From: Prevotellaceae bacterium | GTDB lineage: Bacteria; Bacteroidota; Bacteroidia; Bacteroidales; Bacteroidaceae | Direction of reading: 5' to 3' | Length of the DNA stretch: 64,000 bases | Assembly: GCA_030531085.1 (NCBI GenBank) | Contig: JAUNOM010000003.1 | Span: 62,001-126,000 of the forward strand | Shown: positions 53,138 to 62,956 of the stretch, one piece after another | Layout: each line of letters begins with the position of its first letter | Position numbering within the stretch: the stretch's first letter is position 1 | The notes under the pieces: model-generated | Database searches by the model: none | Told to the model about the DNA's origin: nothing | Seen by the model: the letters and a program-made list of their open reading frames with translations, nothing else | Position numbers and translations under genes: made by a program

Positions 53138-53962
53138 ATGACATTGACAGCCGACAGTGGCAGCACCAAGACAACGTGGCTTTTGGACAGCGGTATGGAC
53201 AGGAATGTGTTCCGTACCCAGGGGATAAACCCTTTCCTTCAGACGGAGGATGATATAAGGCGTGTCGTCACGCACGAGTTACTGCGGCAGGATGGCTTTC
53301 CTGCTGCAGGAGCGGTGGATGCGGTGCGCTTCTATGGTGCGGGATGTAACCGGGCCAAGGCACCGCTGTTGCGCCGCATACTGTGTGATATCTTCCCCAA
53401 TGCGGCTGAGGTGGAGGTGGACAGCGATATGCTTGGCGCCGCCAGGGCCTTGTGCGGCTCGCGCGAGGGCATAGCCTGCATCCTTGGTACCGGTGCCAAT
53501 TCCTGTCTGTATGACGGTCAGCGGATAGTGTCTAACGTGTCTCCCATGGGGTATATACTTGGTGATGAGGGCAGCGGAGCGGTATTGGGGCGCACCTTTG
53601 TCAATATGCTTTACAAGGATGGCCATGAGGACACGCTCCAGGTGTTTGAGAAAGAGACGGGACTGACGCAGGCTGACATCATACAGCGTGTGTACAGGGA
53701 GGCTATGCCAAACAGGTTTCTGGCCTCTCTGGCACCGTTCATAAGGCGTTATGCGGATGACTGGGAGTGGATAGACGAGATGGTGGTGGACTGTTTCCGC
53801 CTCTTCTTCAGGCGTAACATAAGGCATTATGCGCGTCCGGACCTGCCATGTTCCTTTGTTGGCAGCATAGCTTACCACTTTGAGCGGCAGTTGCGGCGTG
53901 CTGCAAACAGTGAGGGGTTCCTCATCGGTGTATTGATGAAGGAACCCCTCAGTATGGATTAG
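53138..53962 (+). CDS. BadF/BadG/BcrA/BcrD ATPase-family sugar kinase-like protein
   Basis: 274 aa from the ATG at 53138 (MTLTADSGSTKTTWLL). ASKHA fold: TADSGSTKTTW is the phosphate-1 loop, VDSDMLGAARALCG carries the catalytic Asp, ACILGTGANSCL is phosphate-2, and GYILGDEGSGAVLGR is the family signature. It resembles N-acetylglucosamine kinase-type proteins common in Bacteroidales, and probably phosphorylates an amino sugar salvaged from cell wall or glycans. The exact substrate is inference. Confidence 0.87.
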   Translation: MTLTADSGSTKTTWLLDSGMDRNVFRTQGINPFLQTEDDIRRVVTHELLRQDGFPAAGAVDAVRFYGAGCNRAKAPLLRRILCDIFPNAAEVEVDSDMLGAARALCGSREGIACILGTGANSCLYDGQRIVSNVSPMGYILGDEGSGAVLGRTFVNMLYKDGHEDTLQVFEKETGLTQADIIQRVYREAMPNRFLASLAPFIRRYADDWEWIDEMVVDCFRLFFRRNIRHYARPDLPCSFVGSIAYHFERQLRRAANSEGFLIGVLMKEPLSMD

Positions 53963-54017
53963 ATGGAAGTCTTGTGGACTTTAGTATGTGTAAGTGTGGC
54001 GGTTGTCAGGATTTCTC

Positions 54018-54572
54018 CTATTCCGTCTCCGCCGTTTCCATTCCCTGCCACTTCTCGGCGCTTGTCGCTCCGTAGTTGTTCAGGTTCATTACGGCGTATG
54101 TGAACTCCTCGTTGCTGTCGTCGGGAGAGCCGACACTCACTATGAAGCGCAGGTTGTTGCCCTCTGCCTTTTCAAAGTTCATGCCGAGAAGCACTCCGTG
54201 TTCCTTGAACTGTGATGGCAGTACGGGTGCAAAGTTGTCCTTTGTGAATGTCTTTTGGAAGAATACGGTGCCGTCGGAACGGTGCACGGTGAGGCGTATG
54301 CTGTTGTCATGATATGTCCTGCCGTGGTTCTCCACTTTGGGAAGGGAGTCGTTTGGCTGGCGTATGATGTTGAAGGTGTACTCCGCACCGCCTATCCATT
54401 TTGTGGAACCGTTGCGCTCGTCCCCTTCCATCCGTTCCGCCTTCTTGCTCTGAGGCTTCTCCACTATCCGCTCAACTATAATGTCCTCCTCTGCCTTTTT
54501 CTCGCTCTTGCACGATGTCAACGCTGTTGCGGCGAGTAATGTGAGGATTGTTATGTGGCAAAAGTACTTCAC
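54018..54572 (-). CDS. DUF4738 lipoprotein
   Basis: 184 aa starting at a GTG (54570-54572); no usable ATG precedes the signal. Lipobox TALTSC with Cys21, then an Asp/Glu/Lys linker and a beta-rich domain (WIGGAEYTFNIIRQPNDSL, and LTVHRSDGTVFFQKTFTKDNF). Matches DUF4738, a Bacteroidota outer-membrane lipoprotein family of unknown function. It lies 11 nt after the TPR gene and is co-transcribed with it. Confidence 0.8.
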   Translation of the reverse strand: MKYFCHITILTLLAATALTSCKSEKKAEEDIIVERIVEKPQSKKAERMEGDERNGSTKWIGGAEYTFNIIRQPNDSLPKVENHGRTYHDNSIRLTVHRSDGTVFFQKTFTKDNFAPVLPSQFKEHGVLLGMNFEKAEGNNLRFIVSVGSPDDSNEEFTYAVMNLNNYGATSAEKWQGMETAETE

Positions 54573-54583
54573 GTTAGGTAGGC

Positions 54584-55279
54584 TTACTTTGTTGCGCGCT
54601 CTATATACTTGTCAATATCGGCAGCAGCAGCGCTGTTTACGTATTTCTCCTTTATCTCCTTGTATATGGCGAGTGCCTCGTCCTGCTTGTTCTGGCTTTC
54701 CAACAGGCGTGCGGCCTGTATGAGGAATGTTGGTGACAGGCTGTTGTTCACACCCTCCTCAGCCTCGGAGTCAGCCATCTTTGCGGCCTTCTTCAGAGTG
54801 CTGATGGCCTTGTCTATGTCTCCCGTGTGTGCCAGTGCGTTGCCAAGTGCCGCTGTTGCCGCGGGGCTTATCATGGCATCGTCCTTTGTGGAGAAGTCAT
54901 CAAGATACTTTACCGCCTCCTGCCACTTGCCGAGGTTGGCATAACACAGTCCGGCATACAGTCTTGCGAGGTTTGCGGCGTCAGTGCCTCCGAAGTCCTC
55001 TGATACAGCGAGGAATCCCTGTTGTGCCTTGTCGCCGTTGAGAGCCTTCTGGAAGTCGCCCTGGGCGAATGCCTCCTGAGCCTTGGCGAGGGCTGTTGAC
55101 GCCTTCTCCTGACGTGGAGTGTCGAGGAATGTGGTGTAGCAGATGTAGCAGGCGATGGCTGCTACAACGACAGCCACGGCGATAATGATTTGTTTGCGGA
55201 ACTTCAGGAAGAAGGCTTCCTGGCCATTTAACTGCGGCTCCTGTGAGCTTGCAGAGTCATTGATTTTTGATATTGCCAT
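54584..55279 (-). CDS. TPR membrane protein (YfgM-like)
   Basis: 231 aa. A cytoplasmic N-terminal tail of about 28 residues, one membrane span (KQIIIAVAVVVAAIACYICYTTF, about 29-51), and TPR-like repeats outside (ALAKAQEAFAQGDFQKAL, LYAGLCYANLGKWQEAVKYL, AALGNALAHTGDIDKAIS, AARLLESQNKQDEALAIYKEI). This is the YfgM/BamD-type layout of envelope quality-control proteins. Partner unknown. First gene of a two-gene unit. Confidence 0.85.
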   Translation of the reverse strand: MAISKINDSASSQEPQLNGQEAFFLKFRKQIIIAVAVVVAAIACYICYTTFLDTPRQEKASTALAKAQEAFAQGDFQKALNGDKAQQGFLAVSEDFGGTDAANLARLYAGLCYANLGKWQEAVKYLDDFSTKDDAMISPAATAALGNALAHTGDIDKAISTLKKAAKMADSEAEEGVNNSLSPTFLIQAARLLESQNKQDEALAIYKEIKEKYVNSAAAADIDKYIERATK

Positions 55280-55324
55280 TTATTTTTATTTTTTTTGTTT
55301 CGGTTACTGTACATAATTGCGTTG

Positions 55325-55332
55325 CAAAGGTA
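55325..55332 (-). promoter_or_regulatory. Promoter -7 box for TPR operon
   Basis: Minus strand TACCTTTG, about 45 nt before the ATG at 55279. Confidence 0.6.
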
Positions 55333-55417
55333 GTATATTTTTTTGATAAAAAGAAACATTTTGAATGTTTTTTGTATATAACTGCGGCCGTTTCAAGCTT
55401 TTTTGAAAATAAATGTG

Positions 55418-55425
55418 TAATTTTG
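55418..55425 (+). promoter_or_regulatory. Promoter -7 box for porin gene
   Basis: TAATTTTG, about 33 nt before the ATG at 55459; no -33 TTTG at the ideal distance. Confidence 0.55.
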
Positions 55426-55458
55426 CGGACGTATTATTTAATGGATTACAATATAAAG

Positions 55459-56637
55459 ATGAGATTACTGTTAATGACAGCGGCCACGATGCTGGCTTTA
55501 TCCTGTTATGCTGACGATGCGGTTGAGGGCTTCTCATCCGACGAGCGGCTTGAGGAAGGGTTCCTTACTCATTATGTTAATAAGGCTGTAGCCTCGGGTA
55601 TGGACAAGGTTGCACAGTCGGATAAGGTGGAATATGGACGTGATGTTACCGACTTCGTGTCTCCGCCGAGGTTCGGTGGCTATTTCATAGGCAAGTATGC
55701 CTATACTGATCAGGACGGGAAGCATTCCGGTGACGGCTTCAGTCAGAGGCTTATCAGACTGTATGTCGACGGAAGAGTGCTCAAGGACTTCGCATACCGC
55801 ATACAGATACAGGCCAACAACTCCTCATTTCACATGAAGGACTTCTATGTGGAGTGGCAGAAATACAAGGCACTGCGTGTCAAGGTGGGTCAGTTCAAGC
55901 GTGCGTTCGGTCTTGAGAACCCTCTGAGTCCATGGGATGTCGGTACGGGTGACTACTCACAGCTGACGAAGAAGCTGACGGGTTTCGGTGACTTTATCGG
56001 TGTGGAGGCGGCCAGCAACGGCGGACGCGACCAGGGACTGCAGGTGCAGGGCGACTTCCTGCCAGTGGGAGATGATGCCCGCAGACTGCTGCACTATCAG
56101 GTTATGGTGGCGAATGGACAGGGCACTAACAGCTCGGATGCGGACTCTCGCAAGGATGTCCTTGCCACATTGCAGGTGCAACCCGTAAAGGGGCTCTGCT
56201 TGGGAGTGTTCGGATGGACCGGCAGTTACACGTATAATGACGTGACAGTGAACCGTAACCGCTATATGTTCTCTGCAAAATACGACAGGGATGACTGGAC
56301 TTTCCGTGCCGAGTACGCACACTCCACGGGCCATAAGGTGAGTGACTGCAAGAGACAGGATGACGGAACGCTTGCCGTTACGGGTGCAGGCAGTGCGGAC
56401 GCATGGTATGCCACACTTGGAGTGCCGTGCACACCATGGTTTAAAACCTATTTGAAGTATGACACATACCGTGATGATGCCACTTGGTCTACAGCTAAGT
56501 CGATATATTCCGTGTGCCCGAACTTTCAGCTGCACAAGAACCTTATGTTCCAGGTTCAGTACAATTATGTGCATGACAGAGCGTCCGCAGATAAAGGATA
56601 CAGTGAGCTTTGGGCAGAGGCGTATGTGAGATTCTGA
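55459..56637 (+). CDS. Porin of the OprO/OprP type
   Basis: 392 aa from the ATG at 55459 (signal MRLLLMTAATMLALSCYADD); ATG 55441 is the alternative. Alternating amphipathic strands from about residue 60 (FGGYFIGKYAYTDQD, LIRLYVDGRVLKDFAYRIQIQ, ALRVKVGQFKRAFGLENPLSPWDV) fit a 16-stranded phosphate-selective-type porin. The protein ends in AEAYVRF with the C-terminal Phe needed for BAM insertion. It carries small anions or phosphate by family; the specificity is not tested. Confidence 0.87.
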   Translation: MRLLLMTAATMLALSCYADDAVEGFSSDERLEEGFLTHYVNKAVASGMDKVAQSDKVEYGRDVTDFVSPPRFGGYFIGKYAYTDQDGKHSGDGFSQRLIRLYVDGRVLKDFAYRIQIQANNSSFHMKDFYVEWQKYKALRVKVGQFKRAFGLENPLSPWDVGTGDYSQLTKKLTGFGDFIGVEAASNGGRDQGLQVQGDFLPVGDDARRLLHYQVMVANGQGTNSSDADSRKDVLATLQVQPVKGLCLGVFGWTGSYTYNDVTVNRNRYMFSAKYDRDDWTFRAEYAHSTGHKVSDCKRQDDGTLAVTGAGSADAWYATLGVPCTPWFKTYLKYDTYRDDATWSTAKSIYSVCPNFQLHKNLMFQVQYNYVHDRASADKGYSELWAEAYVRF

Positions 56638-56665
56638 TACGGATATAGTGCATCTTGGGATGTAT

Positions 56666-56714
56666 AATAATGTGGTGATGGACAGATTTTTGCTTCATCG
56701 CCACATTATTTTAT
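56666..56714 (+). terminator. Terminator after porin gene
   Basis: AATAATGTGGTGATG (56666-56680) pairs with CATCGCCACATTATT (56696-56710, one G-U), followed by TTATA. Confidence 0.7.
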
Positions 56715-56723
56715 ATATAATGC

Positions 56724-56754
56724 TTGCTGTTTACAATAAAAATATCTACCTTTA
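56724..56754 (+). promoter_or_regulatory. Promoter for PL11 gene (variant -7)
   Basis: TTG (56724-56726) and TACCTTTA (56747-56754), 20-bp spacing; the last base deviates from TAnnTTTG. ATG at 56799. Confidence 0.5.
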
Positions 56755-56798
56755 CAGCCAGAAATAACTACAATCAAACTATTTAACCAACTGTTTTA

Positions 56799-59700
56799 AT
56801 GAAAATCTTACCTGTAATCATTATCGCGGCACTGATGCCGTGCTCCCTTAGAGCGCAGCGTTTGCAGCAGCCTTTGGGGCGTTCTGTAGTGGCAGTGAGC
56901 GATGCTTCCGGTGTGACCGTCACCTGGCGCAGGCTGGCACAGGAGCCAGAGAACTGTACTTACAACCTGTATCGGCGTGGTAAGGGTGGCGGCAGCTATA
57001 CAAAGGTGAACAGCAGCCCTGTAACCTCTACCTGTTACCGTGCCTCCAAGAGCGACATCACGGCCGGAATGGAGCTGGCGGTGACTATGGTCGTGGATGG
57101 AAAGGAGAGTGATATGTCCGCCCCCTACCTGCTGAAGGAGCAGGCATACGCCAATGCCTTCTTCGACTTTAACTTTGAAACCACCGTGCTTTCACCCAAC
57201 GACTACCGCTGCAAGTACGTGTGGCCTATGGACCTTGACGGTAATGGCGAGGTGGATGCGCTGCTGGTGGACCGCCTTAATGCCACATCTGTTGACAATA
57301 CCCACAAGCTCCAGGCGTACACTCTGGACGGAACGTGCCTGTGGACCATGGACATGGGACCCAATATAGAGATATGTGGCGGTCAGAACGATAATGTTAC
57401 GGTGTATGACATTAATTGTGACGGCAAGTGCGAGGTCATTGTCAAGACCAGTGACGGCACACGCTTCTGGAACCAGACGGCCGGCACATGGGGGCAGTAT
57501 GCCAATGGCAGCGCGGTGGCGGACACCGATGGGGACGGCATAGTGGACTACCGTCCCAGTAGGACAAAGAACCCGCCGTACTATGTGTCTGTGGTTGATG
57601 CGAGAACCGGTGCCGAGCTGGATTGCGCGGAGCTGAAATACTCCGAGATAACAGACGGAGTGGACAGCTACAGCCGTGATAACCGCGCCGATTATATGAA
57701 TGATTCCGATGGAAAGGAGTACGCTTTCCTGACGGGCAAGTTCGTCATCGCGTATTTTGACGGCATTCATCCGTCGCTTGGAGTGGAGCTTTACAACCGC
57801 CGTACGGACAAGGTACACCATTATTATATGGCCTCTTGGACTTACGACTGGACGGGAGGCAAGGCCTCAAACTGGCATCATTCCGCCACATGGAGCCGTA
57901 ATGGCAACACTCCTTGGCCGGCGGAGTTCCACCAGATGCGTGTGGCCGACACTGACGGCGATGGCATTGACGAGATGCTTGAGGGCGGTTTCGGCTGGAA
58001 TCCCGTAAAGGGCATGGTCTATAGTGCCGGCATAGGACACGGAGACCGCTTTGATGTCAGCGACATAGACCCTGACAGGCCCGGTATGGAGGTGTTCGCC
58101 ATACAGCAGTCGGAACTGATGGGACAGGTATTGTATGATGCCGCCACGGGAGAGCATATCAAAGAGTGGTACCTGTCATCAGTATATGACGTGGGACGCG
58201 GACGCTGTATGGATGTGGACGCGGCGCATAAGGGATACGAAATCTTCTCCCTGCTGCCTAATCTGTATGACTGTAAGGGCAATGTGATATCAGAGGGCGC
58301 CACCACTTACCCCAACGAGGCGATATGGTGGGATGGAGACCTGCAGCGAGAGCTTATAGGTTCGCCCGGTGGCAATGGCTATGGCACCAATGTTATGGTG
58401 CAGAAATACAATGGCAACCGCCTTATTGAGTTCTCAAAAGCAAGCGGATGGGCTGTTCATAGCGGTTGGGCCAACCGCCCGGCATTTATGGGTGACATCA
58501 CAGGAGACTGGCGCGAGGAGATCATTCTCACCAAACAGAATGCCGATAGCAGTACTGGTCTGGTGGGATATACTACGGGAATGACCACAGGATACAGTAT
58601 GTACACCCTGCAGGAGGATTCTCATTACCGCCTTGACATGACGGGACGCGGCTACTATCAGGCTCCATGTACCAGCTTCTATCTTGGTGGTGGTATGCCA
58701 TATCCTCCACTTCCGCCCACGATGGTGACAGACCTCAGATGGAAGGAGGGCACTGTATGGTCTGCCGCATCACCGGGCTTCACCGATTTCGGCATGACAT
58801 CGTCGGCTGAGTATGCCGATGGCAAGAGCGTTATCTTTGACAAAAGCGGCTCAAATGCCTCAACCATCACCGTTAGCGGTACGCTGAAGCCGAAGGGCGT
58901 GTACCTGATGAACCCCAAAGGACATGACTATACCTTTGGAGGCGGCGGTGTCCTGGCTGGCGACATGACACTGTGGAAGTCCATGCTTGGCACGGCTACC
59001 ATTAACTGTAACCTCGAATACTCCGGACAGACCGTAGTCAGTGAGGGGACACTGGTGCTCAACGGCACAGTCGCCGGACCCATATACCTGCGTGCCAAGG
59101 GCACTCTTGGAGGCAGCGCCACACTGAATGGCAATGTTACCTTTGAGGGAGCGCTGAACTATGAGGGCTGCCGCCTGATGCCAACAGGTACAGATGGCGT
59201 GATGACATTTGCCAAAAGCCTTGTAATCCCAGGCAATGTATACATCGAAGTGGCCGCAGCCAACGGCAAATGCGGACATATAATGGTGAAAGGAGACCTG
59301 ACCTTTAACGGAGAGAATACCTTTACTGTCAATCATGACGGCATATCAGAGGGGACATATCTGCTGGCTGAATGCACTGGAGAGATGACTGTGAATACCG
59401 ATAAGATAAATGTGCGCGGACTGACAGGCGTGAATTATGACATAAGGCAGGACGGCAGGCAGCTGCTTCTTATCGTAAACGCCACCCGCAGGCCGCAGAC
59501 TGGAGTGGTATGGACAGGAAATGAGAACGGACTGTGGGACTATAAGAGTGCGAACTTCAAGGTTAACGGCCAGCCAACGGCCTTTGTGCCGGGCGACGAG
59601 GTGGTGTTCAATGACGCAACAGACGTGCGCAGCCTTACCATTAATGACAAGATGGTGGCAGGTATGGTGGACTTCAATGTCAATAGCGGCACATACACCC

Positions 59701-61364
59701 TCACAGGTGATGGCGGAATAAGCGGCACGGGCAATGTTGTTAAGTCCGGAGATGGCGAAGTCCGCATGACATTACCTAACAATGACTATACTGGCCGTAC
59801 ACTGATTAACGGCGGTACGCTGACTGTCAACGTCCTTGCTGATGGCGGTGTGCCGAGCAGTCTTGGTGCCGCTGACGCCACAGAGGGCAACTTGCAGATT
59901 AACGGCGGTACGCTTAGGATGCTTAAAGGCAACATGGCTACAGACCGTATCATCACACTGACCGACACTGCCACTATCAATGTGGAGGGCACAGGCGGCT
60001 CACTGTCGCTGAAGGGCAAGGTGACTGGCAAGGGACATCTTGTGAAGACGGGCAGCGGACAGCTCAATTTCACATACGGTGGCACAAATAACTTTGCGGG
60101 ACTTATTGTTAAGGCCGGTATTGTTGCACAGGGAACATGGAACTCCACATTCGGTTTTGCTGGCTCACCGATGCGTCTGGAGGGCGGCGAGGTGCAGCTG
60201 ATACATAACAATAACTCATCGACACGTCCTATATTCAACTACGTCACTACAGTACCTGCCGGTGCCAAGGCCACGATACGCAACACATACCGCGGTGCTG
60301 TCAACGGTTCCTTCAAGGGTGAGGGCACTCTGACACTGGTATCTGATGGCGTTCGCGGTGACATAGGGGCCGACTTCTCCGCATTTGACGGCACCCTCAT
60401 AGTCCAGGGAACCAACGTCCGACTGATGGACAATGTCACCGATATGTCAAGGACACACGTGCAGATGGCGGCAGGCGCCGTGATAGGCCATTTCGCATCC
60501 AACAGTGGCAGCACTAAGGCGGTGACAACACGCATGGGCTCACTGGCATCAACGGCGACGGACTGCGTGCTTGGCGTGGGAGTGGACACATACAACATAG
60601 GATATAACAACGAGACAACGACATTTGCAGGCAAATTCAACGCCAGGGCCGTCAACAAGTATGGCACAGGACAGCTCACTTTGAAGACAGCAGGTAGCTC
60701 TACGCCTATCAATATCTATGGAGGTACGGTGAGTCTTACCAATATTGCCACAGGCAGCTCGCCCACACCGTACACCACAGGCAAGGTGACTGTGTACAAT
60801 GGAGGCACACTTAACGGCACTGGAGCGGCCGCAACAGTGGATGTTTACAAAGGCGGTACGCTGGCGGCCGGTACAGGTTTGTCCTGCCGCACATTCAAAC
60901 TCACGGGCAATGTCACCATGAGGCAGGGCAGTACCATAAAGATTAAGATTAAAGGTACATCAAGTGTGTTGAACGACAAGCTATCTTGCAGCGGTGATAT
61001 GGTTCATAACGGTGACACCATACTGATAGATGTGGCCGAGGGAACGCCGATAGAGGAGGGCAAGGAGTTCACAATCTTCCCAGGTACGGGCACGCAGCAG
61101 GGCGCATATATACTGAAAACCGTCAGTCCCGATTATGACATTGAGTGGGATGACAGTGAACTGCTGCTCAGTGGCAAACTGAAAGTCAAGTCATTGGCTA
61201 CTGCCATAACATCGCCCAAGGCTGTATTGCCTGCTGCAGATGCTGAAGTTGATGTGTATTCTGTGGACGGTCAGCTGATACGCAGTGCGGTTCCGTTTGC
61301 CAAAGCGTTGGATGGTCTGCCAAAGGGAGTGTACATCGTGAATGGACTGACAATGAAAAAGTAG
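56799..61364 (+). CDS. Rhamnogalacturonan lyase (PL11) with autotransporter-type beta repeats and T9SS-like tail
   Basis: 1521 aa. Signal MKILPVIIIAALMPCSLRAQ. The PL11 catalytic region (about 20-635) is a Ca-binding beta-propeller with many Asp-rich loops (DLDGNGEVD, DINCDGKCE, DTDGDGIVD, DTDGDGIDE, GDITGDWREE). Family PL11 cleaves rhamnogalacturonan I, the branched pectin backbone. About 640-1440 is built of autotransporter-associated beta-strand units (GNVTFEGALNYEG, ADGGVPSSLGAADATEGNLQ, NGGTLRML, YGGTVSLTN, GGTLAAGTG). The end (VDVYSVDGQLIRSAV, LPKGVYIVNG) is a type IX secretion-type sorting domain. The large repeat insert between enzyme and tail is unusual. Confidence 0.9.
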   Translation: MKILPVIIIAALMPCSLRAQRLQQPLGRSVVAVSDASGVTVTWRRLAQEPENCTYNLYRRGKGGGSYTKVNSSPVTSTCYRASKSDITAGMELAVTMVVDGKESDMSAPYLLKEQAYANAFFDFNFETTVLSPNDYRCKYVWPMDLDGNGEVDALLVDRLNATSVDNTHKLQAYTLDGTCLWTMDMGPNIEICGGQNDNVTVYDINCDGKCEVIVKTSDGTRFWNQTAGTWGQYANGSAVADTDGDGIVDYRPSRTKNPPYYVSVVDARTGAELDCAELKYSEITDGVDSYSRDNRADYMNDSDGKEYAFLTGKFVIAYFDGIHPSLGVELYNRRTDKVHHYYMASWTYDWTGGKASNWHHSATWSRNGNTPWPAEFHQMRVADTDGDGIDEMLEGGFGWNPVKGMVYSAGIGHGDRFDVSDIDPDRPGMEVFAIQQSELMGQVLYDAATGEHIKEWYLSSVYDVGRGRCMDVDAAHKGYEIFSLLPNLYDCKGNVISEGATTYPNEAIWWDGDLQRELIGSPGGNGYGTNVMVQKYNGNRLIEFSKASGWAVHSGWANRPAFMGDITGDWREEIILTKQNADSSTGLVGYTTGMTTGYSMYTLQEDSHYRLDMTGRGYYQAPCTSFYLGGGMPYPPLPPTMVTDLRWKEGTVWSAASPGFTDFGMTSSAEYADGKSVIFDKSGSNASTITVSGTLKPKGVYLMNPKGHDYTFGGGGVLAGDMTLWKSMLGTATINCNLEYSGQTVVSEGTLVLNGTVAGPIYLRAKGTLGGSATLNGNVTFEGALNYEGCRLMPTGTDGVMTFAKSLVIPGNVYIEVAAANGKCGHIMVKGDLTFNGENTFTVNHDGISEGTYLLAECTGEMTVNTDKINVRGLTGVNYDIRQDGRQLLLIVNATRRPQTGVVWTGNENGLWDYKSANFKVNGQPTAFVPGDEVVFNDATDVRSLTINDKMVAGMVDFNVNSGTYTLTGDGGISGTGNVVKSGDGEVRMTLPNNDYTGRTLINGGTLTVNVLADGGVPSSLGAADATEGNLQINGGTLRMLKGNMATDRIITLTDTATINVEGTGGSLSLKGKVTGKGHLVKTGSGQLNFTYGGTNNFAGLIVKAGIVAQGTWNSTFGFAGSPMRLEGGEVQLIHNNNSSTRPIFNYVTTVPAGAKATIRNTYRGAVNGSFKGEGTLTLVSDGVRGDIGADFSAFDGTLIVQGTNVRLMDNVTDMSRTHVQMAAGAVIGHFASNSGSTKAVTTRMGSLASTATDCVLGVGVDTYNIGYNNETTTFAGKFNARAVNKYGTGQLTLKTAGSSTPINIYGGTVSLTNIATGSSPTPYTTGKVTVYNGGTLNGTGAAATVDVYKGGTLAAGTGLSCRTFKLTGNVTMRQGSTIKIKIKGTSSVLNDKLSCSGDMVHNGDTILIDVAEGTPIEEGKEFTIFPGTGTQQGAYILKTVSPDYDIEWDDSELLLSGKLKVKSLATAITSPKAVLPAADAEVDVYSVDGQLIRSAVPFAKALDGLPKGVYIVNGLTMKK

Positions 61365-61413
61365 TGAAAACTGATATCTGTCTCAGTTGACATTATATTC
61401 TTTCTTATTCTAT

Positions 61414-61457
61414 AATCGCCGGACTCACATCGTAAAAAGAATGTGAGTCCGGCGATT
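61414..61457. terminator. Bidirectional terminator
   Basis: AATCGCCGGACTCACAT (61414-61430) pairs perfectly with 61441-61457 (17 bp, 10-nt loop), between the convergent PL11 and LysR genes. Confidence 0.85.
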
Positions 61458-61501
61458 GTTTGTAATGATGTCAGTGGTGGTTGTCTGTAAAGGACTTGGG
61501 G

Positions 61502-62401
61502 TTATATCCATGCGTTCTGCCTTTCACGCACGGCGAGCGATTCGCCGAGAAGCCTTATGAACTCCTGCATGGAGCGTTTACGGTAAGTATCTTTCAATGT
61601 ATGCACACATCCAGCCATCTCATTGTCCGGGATGTCAAGCGGTATTGCCTTCACACCGGACTCGTCATGAATAGTGGCCTCTGCGAGAACAGACACCAGT
61701 TGGCTTTGTCTGATAAGTTTCAGAAGTATGTTTACCTCGTTCAGCTCTATCCGTATGCGGAAGTGGTTGTATGGTGTCGCTATGTGCTCAAAGGCGTTGC
61801 GTGCCTGCAAACCTTGTGACGGCAGGGCAAGGTCGTATTTCTCAAGTTCGGATATGGTTACACTCTCCCTTGAGGCAAGAGGGTGAAACGTTCCTACTAT
61901 TGCCGAAAGCCTGTTCTGGAACAGTATGTGTGACTCGATGCCACTAACAGGTTGCGTGGGTTTGAAGGCCAGTACGAAGTCCACTTCGCGTTTACGCAGC
62001 AGCTCCATCAGCTCTGCCATGGGCTTGTACAGTATGTTCAGCTTTATCTGCGGATACATTCTCATGAACAGTAGCAGTGTTTCTGTCAGTATAGGGCTGA
62101 AGGAATACGTCACACCAATGTTCAGAGTGCCGGCCGATAACTGGTTGAGGTCGTTGATTCTCACCATACATAGCTCCGCGTCATGCAATGTTTTCTGTGC
62201 GTATGGAAGCAGTTCCTCTCCAGCCTCGGTAAGTGTTACACTGTGACTGCTCCTTATTAGCAGTTGTGTTCCTAATTCTCCTTCCAGTTGTTTTACCTGT
62301 TGTGACAGTGTACTCTGTGTAACGCAGAGCGCCTTTGCCGCTTCCGAGAAGTTAAGCGTATCTGCTACCTTTACGAAATATTTTAACTGACGTAGTTCCA
62401 T
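61502..62401 (-). CDS. LysR-family transcriptional regulator
   Basis: 299 aa. N-terminal HTH (MELRQLKYFVKVADTLNFSEAAKALCVTQSTLSQQVKQLE) and a C-terminal two-lobed effector domain from about 90. It lies 47 nt after the ThrE-type exporter genes on the same strand, as the last gene, so it may be transcribed with them and control them. I see no separate promoter directly upstream. Confidence 0.92.
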   Translation of the reverse strand: MELRQLKYFVKVADTLNFSEAAKALCVTQSTLSQQVKQLEGELGTQLLIRSSHSVTLTEAGEELLPYAQKTLHDAELCMVRINDLNQLSAGTLNIGVTYSFSPILTETLLLFMRMYPQIKLNILYKPMAELMELLRKREVDFVLAFKPTQPVSGIESHILFQNRLSAIVGTFHPLASRESVTISELEKYDLALPSQGLQARNAFEHIATPYNHFRIRIELNEVNILLKLIRQSQLVSVLAEATIHDESGVKAIPLDIPDNEMAGCVHTLKDTYRKRSMQEFIRLLGESLAVRERQNAWI

Positions 62402-62448
62402 TAGTGTTTACATATTAATAATGTGCAGGGATTACAGTAACTGCCATA

Positions 62449-62940
62449 TCACCTTGTGGCCTGAAACGATATCTTACGCAGCAGAAAGATGGGTACTGTG
62501 GCTCCGATTACCATTCCTAAAAGCACGGCAACGCAGGTTATGGCGTTGTGTCCGAACTGGAAAAAGTAGTATAGAAACGTGGCTTGCCCGTCGCTGAATG
62601 TGCACATTGCCAGTCCTCCAAAGGCCTTGTAGGCGTATATTCCAGGTATCATTGGCAGCAAGGCAGGAAACAGACAGGTCTCCGCAGGGGTCTTAGCCAA
62701 GGGTGATATGAATACGGCAAGGACACCGGTGATGAATGCCGCGAGCATGGTGGCGGTGATTATGTGTGCGTGTATGGCCTCCGCATTCATGAGAATGAAG
62801 CGTAGCGAATGGCCTGTTGCGGCTATTACCGCGCAAGAAATGTATGCTCTTGAAGGCGGACGGCTTATGGCGGCGAAGCCAATTGCGGCGGTTGCGGCGA
62901 ATAATGCGTCCTGAAGTATCTGGTTTAGCATAATGGTCAT
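62449..62940 (-). CDS. Threonine/serine exporter, small (YjjB/DUF3815) subunit
   Basis: 163 aa with four to five hydrophobic spans. PLAKTPAETCLFPALLPMIPGIYAYKAFGGL is the ThrE C-terminal/YjjB signature. It pairs with the larger YjjP-like subunit encoded 17 nt upstream to form a split exporter, in the E. coli pair a succinate/amino-acid exporter. ATG at 62940; 62931 is an alternative. Confidence 0.85.
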   Translation of the reverse strand: MTIMLNQILQDALFAATAAIGFAAISRPPSRAYISCAVIAATGHSLRFILMNAEAIHAHIITATMLAAFITGVLAVFISPLAKTPAETCLFPALLPMIPGIYAYKAFGGLAMCTFSDGQATFLYYFFQFGHNAITCVAVLLGMVIGATVPIFLLRKISFQATR

Positions 62941-62956
62941 GGCTTATTTTGTTTTT

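Noticed and set aside
56799..61364. Long minus-strand open frames opposite the PL11 and gltB genes
   Set aside because: They are explained by codon bias of the true genes and have no start context or homology.
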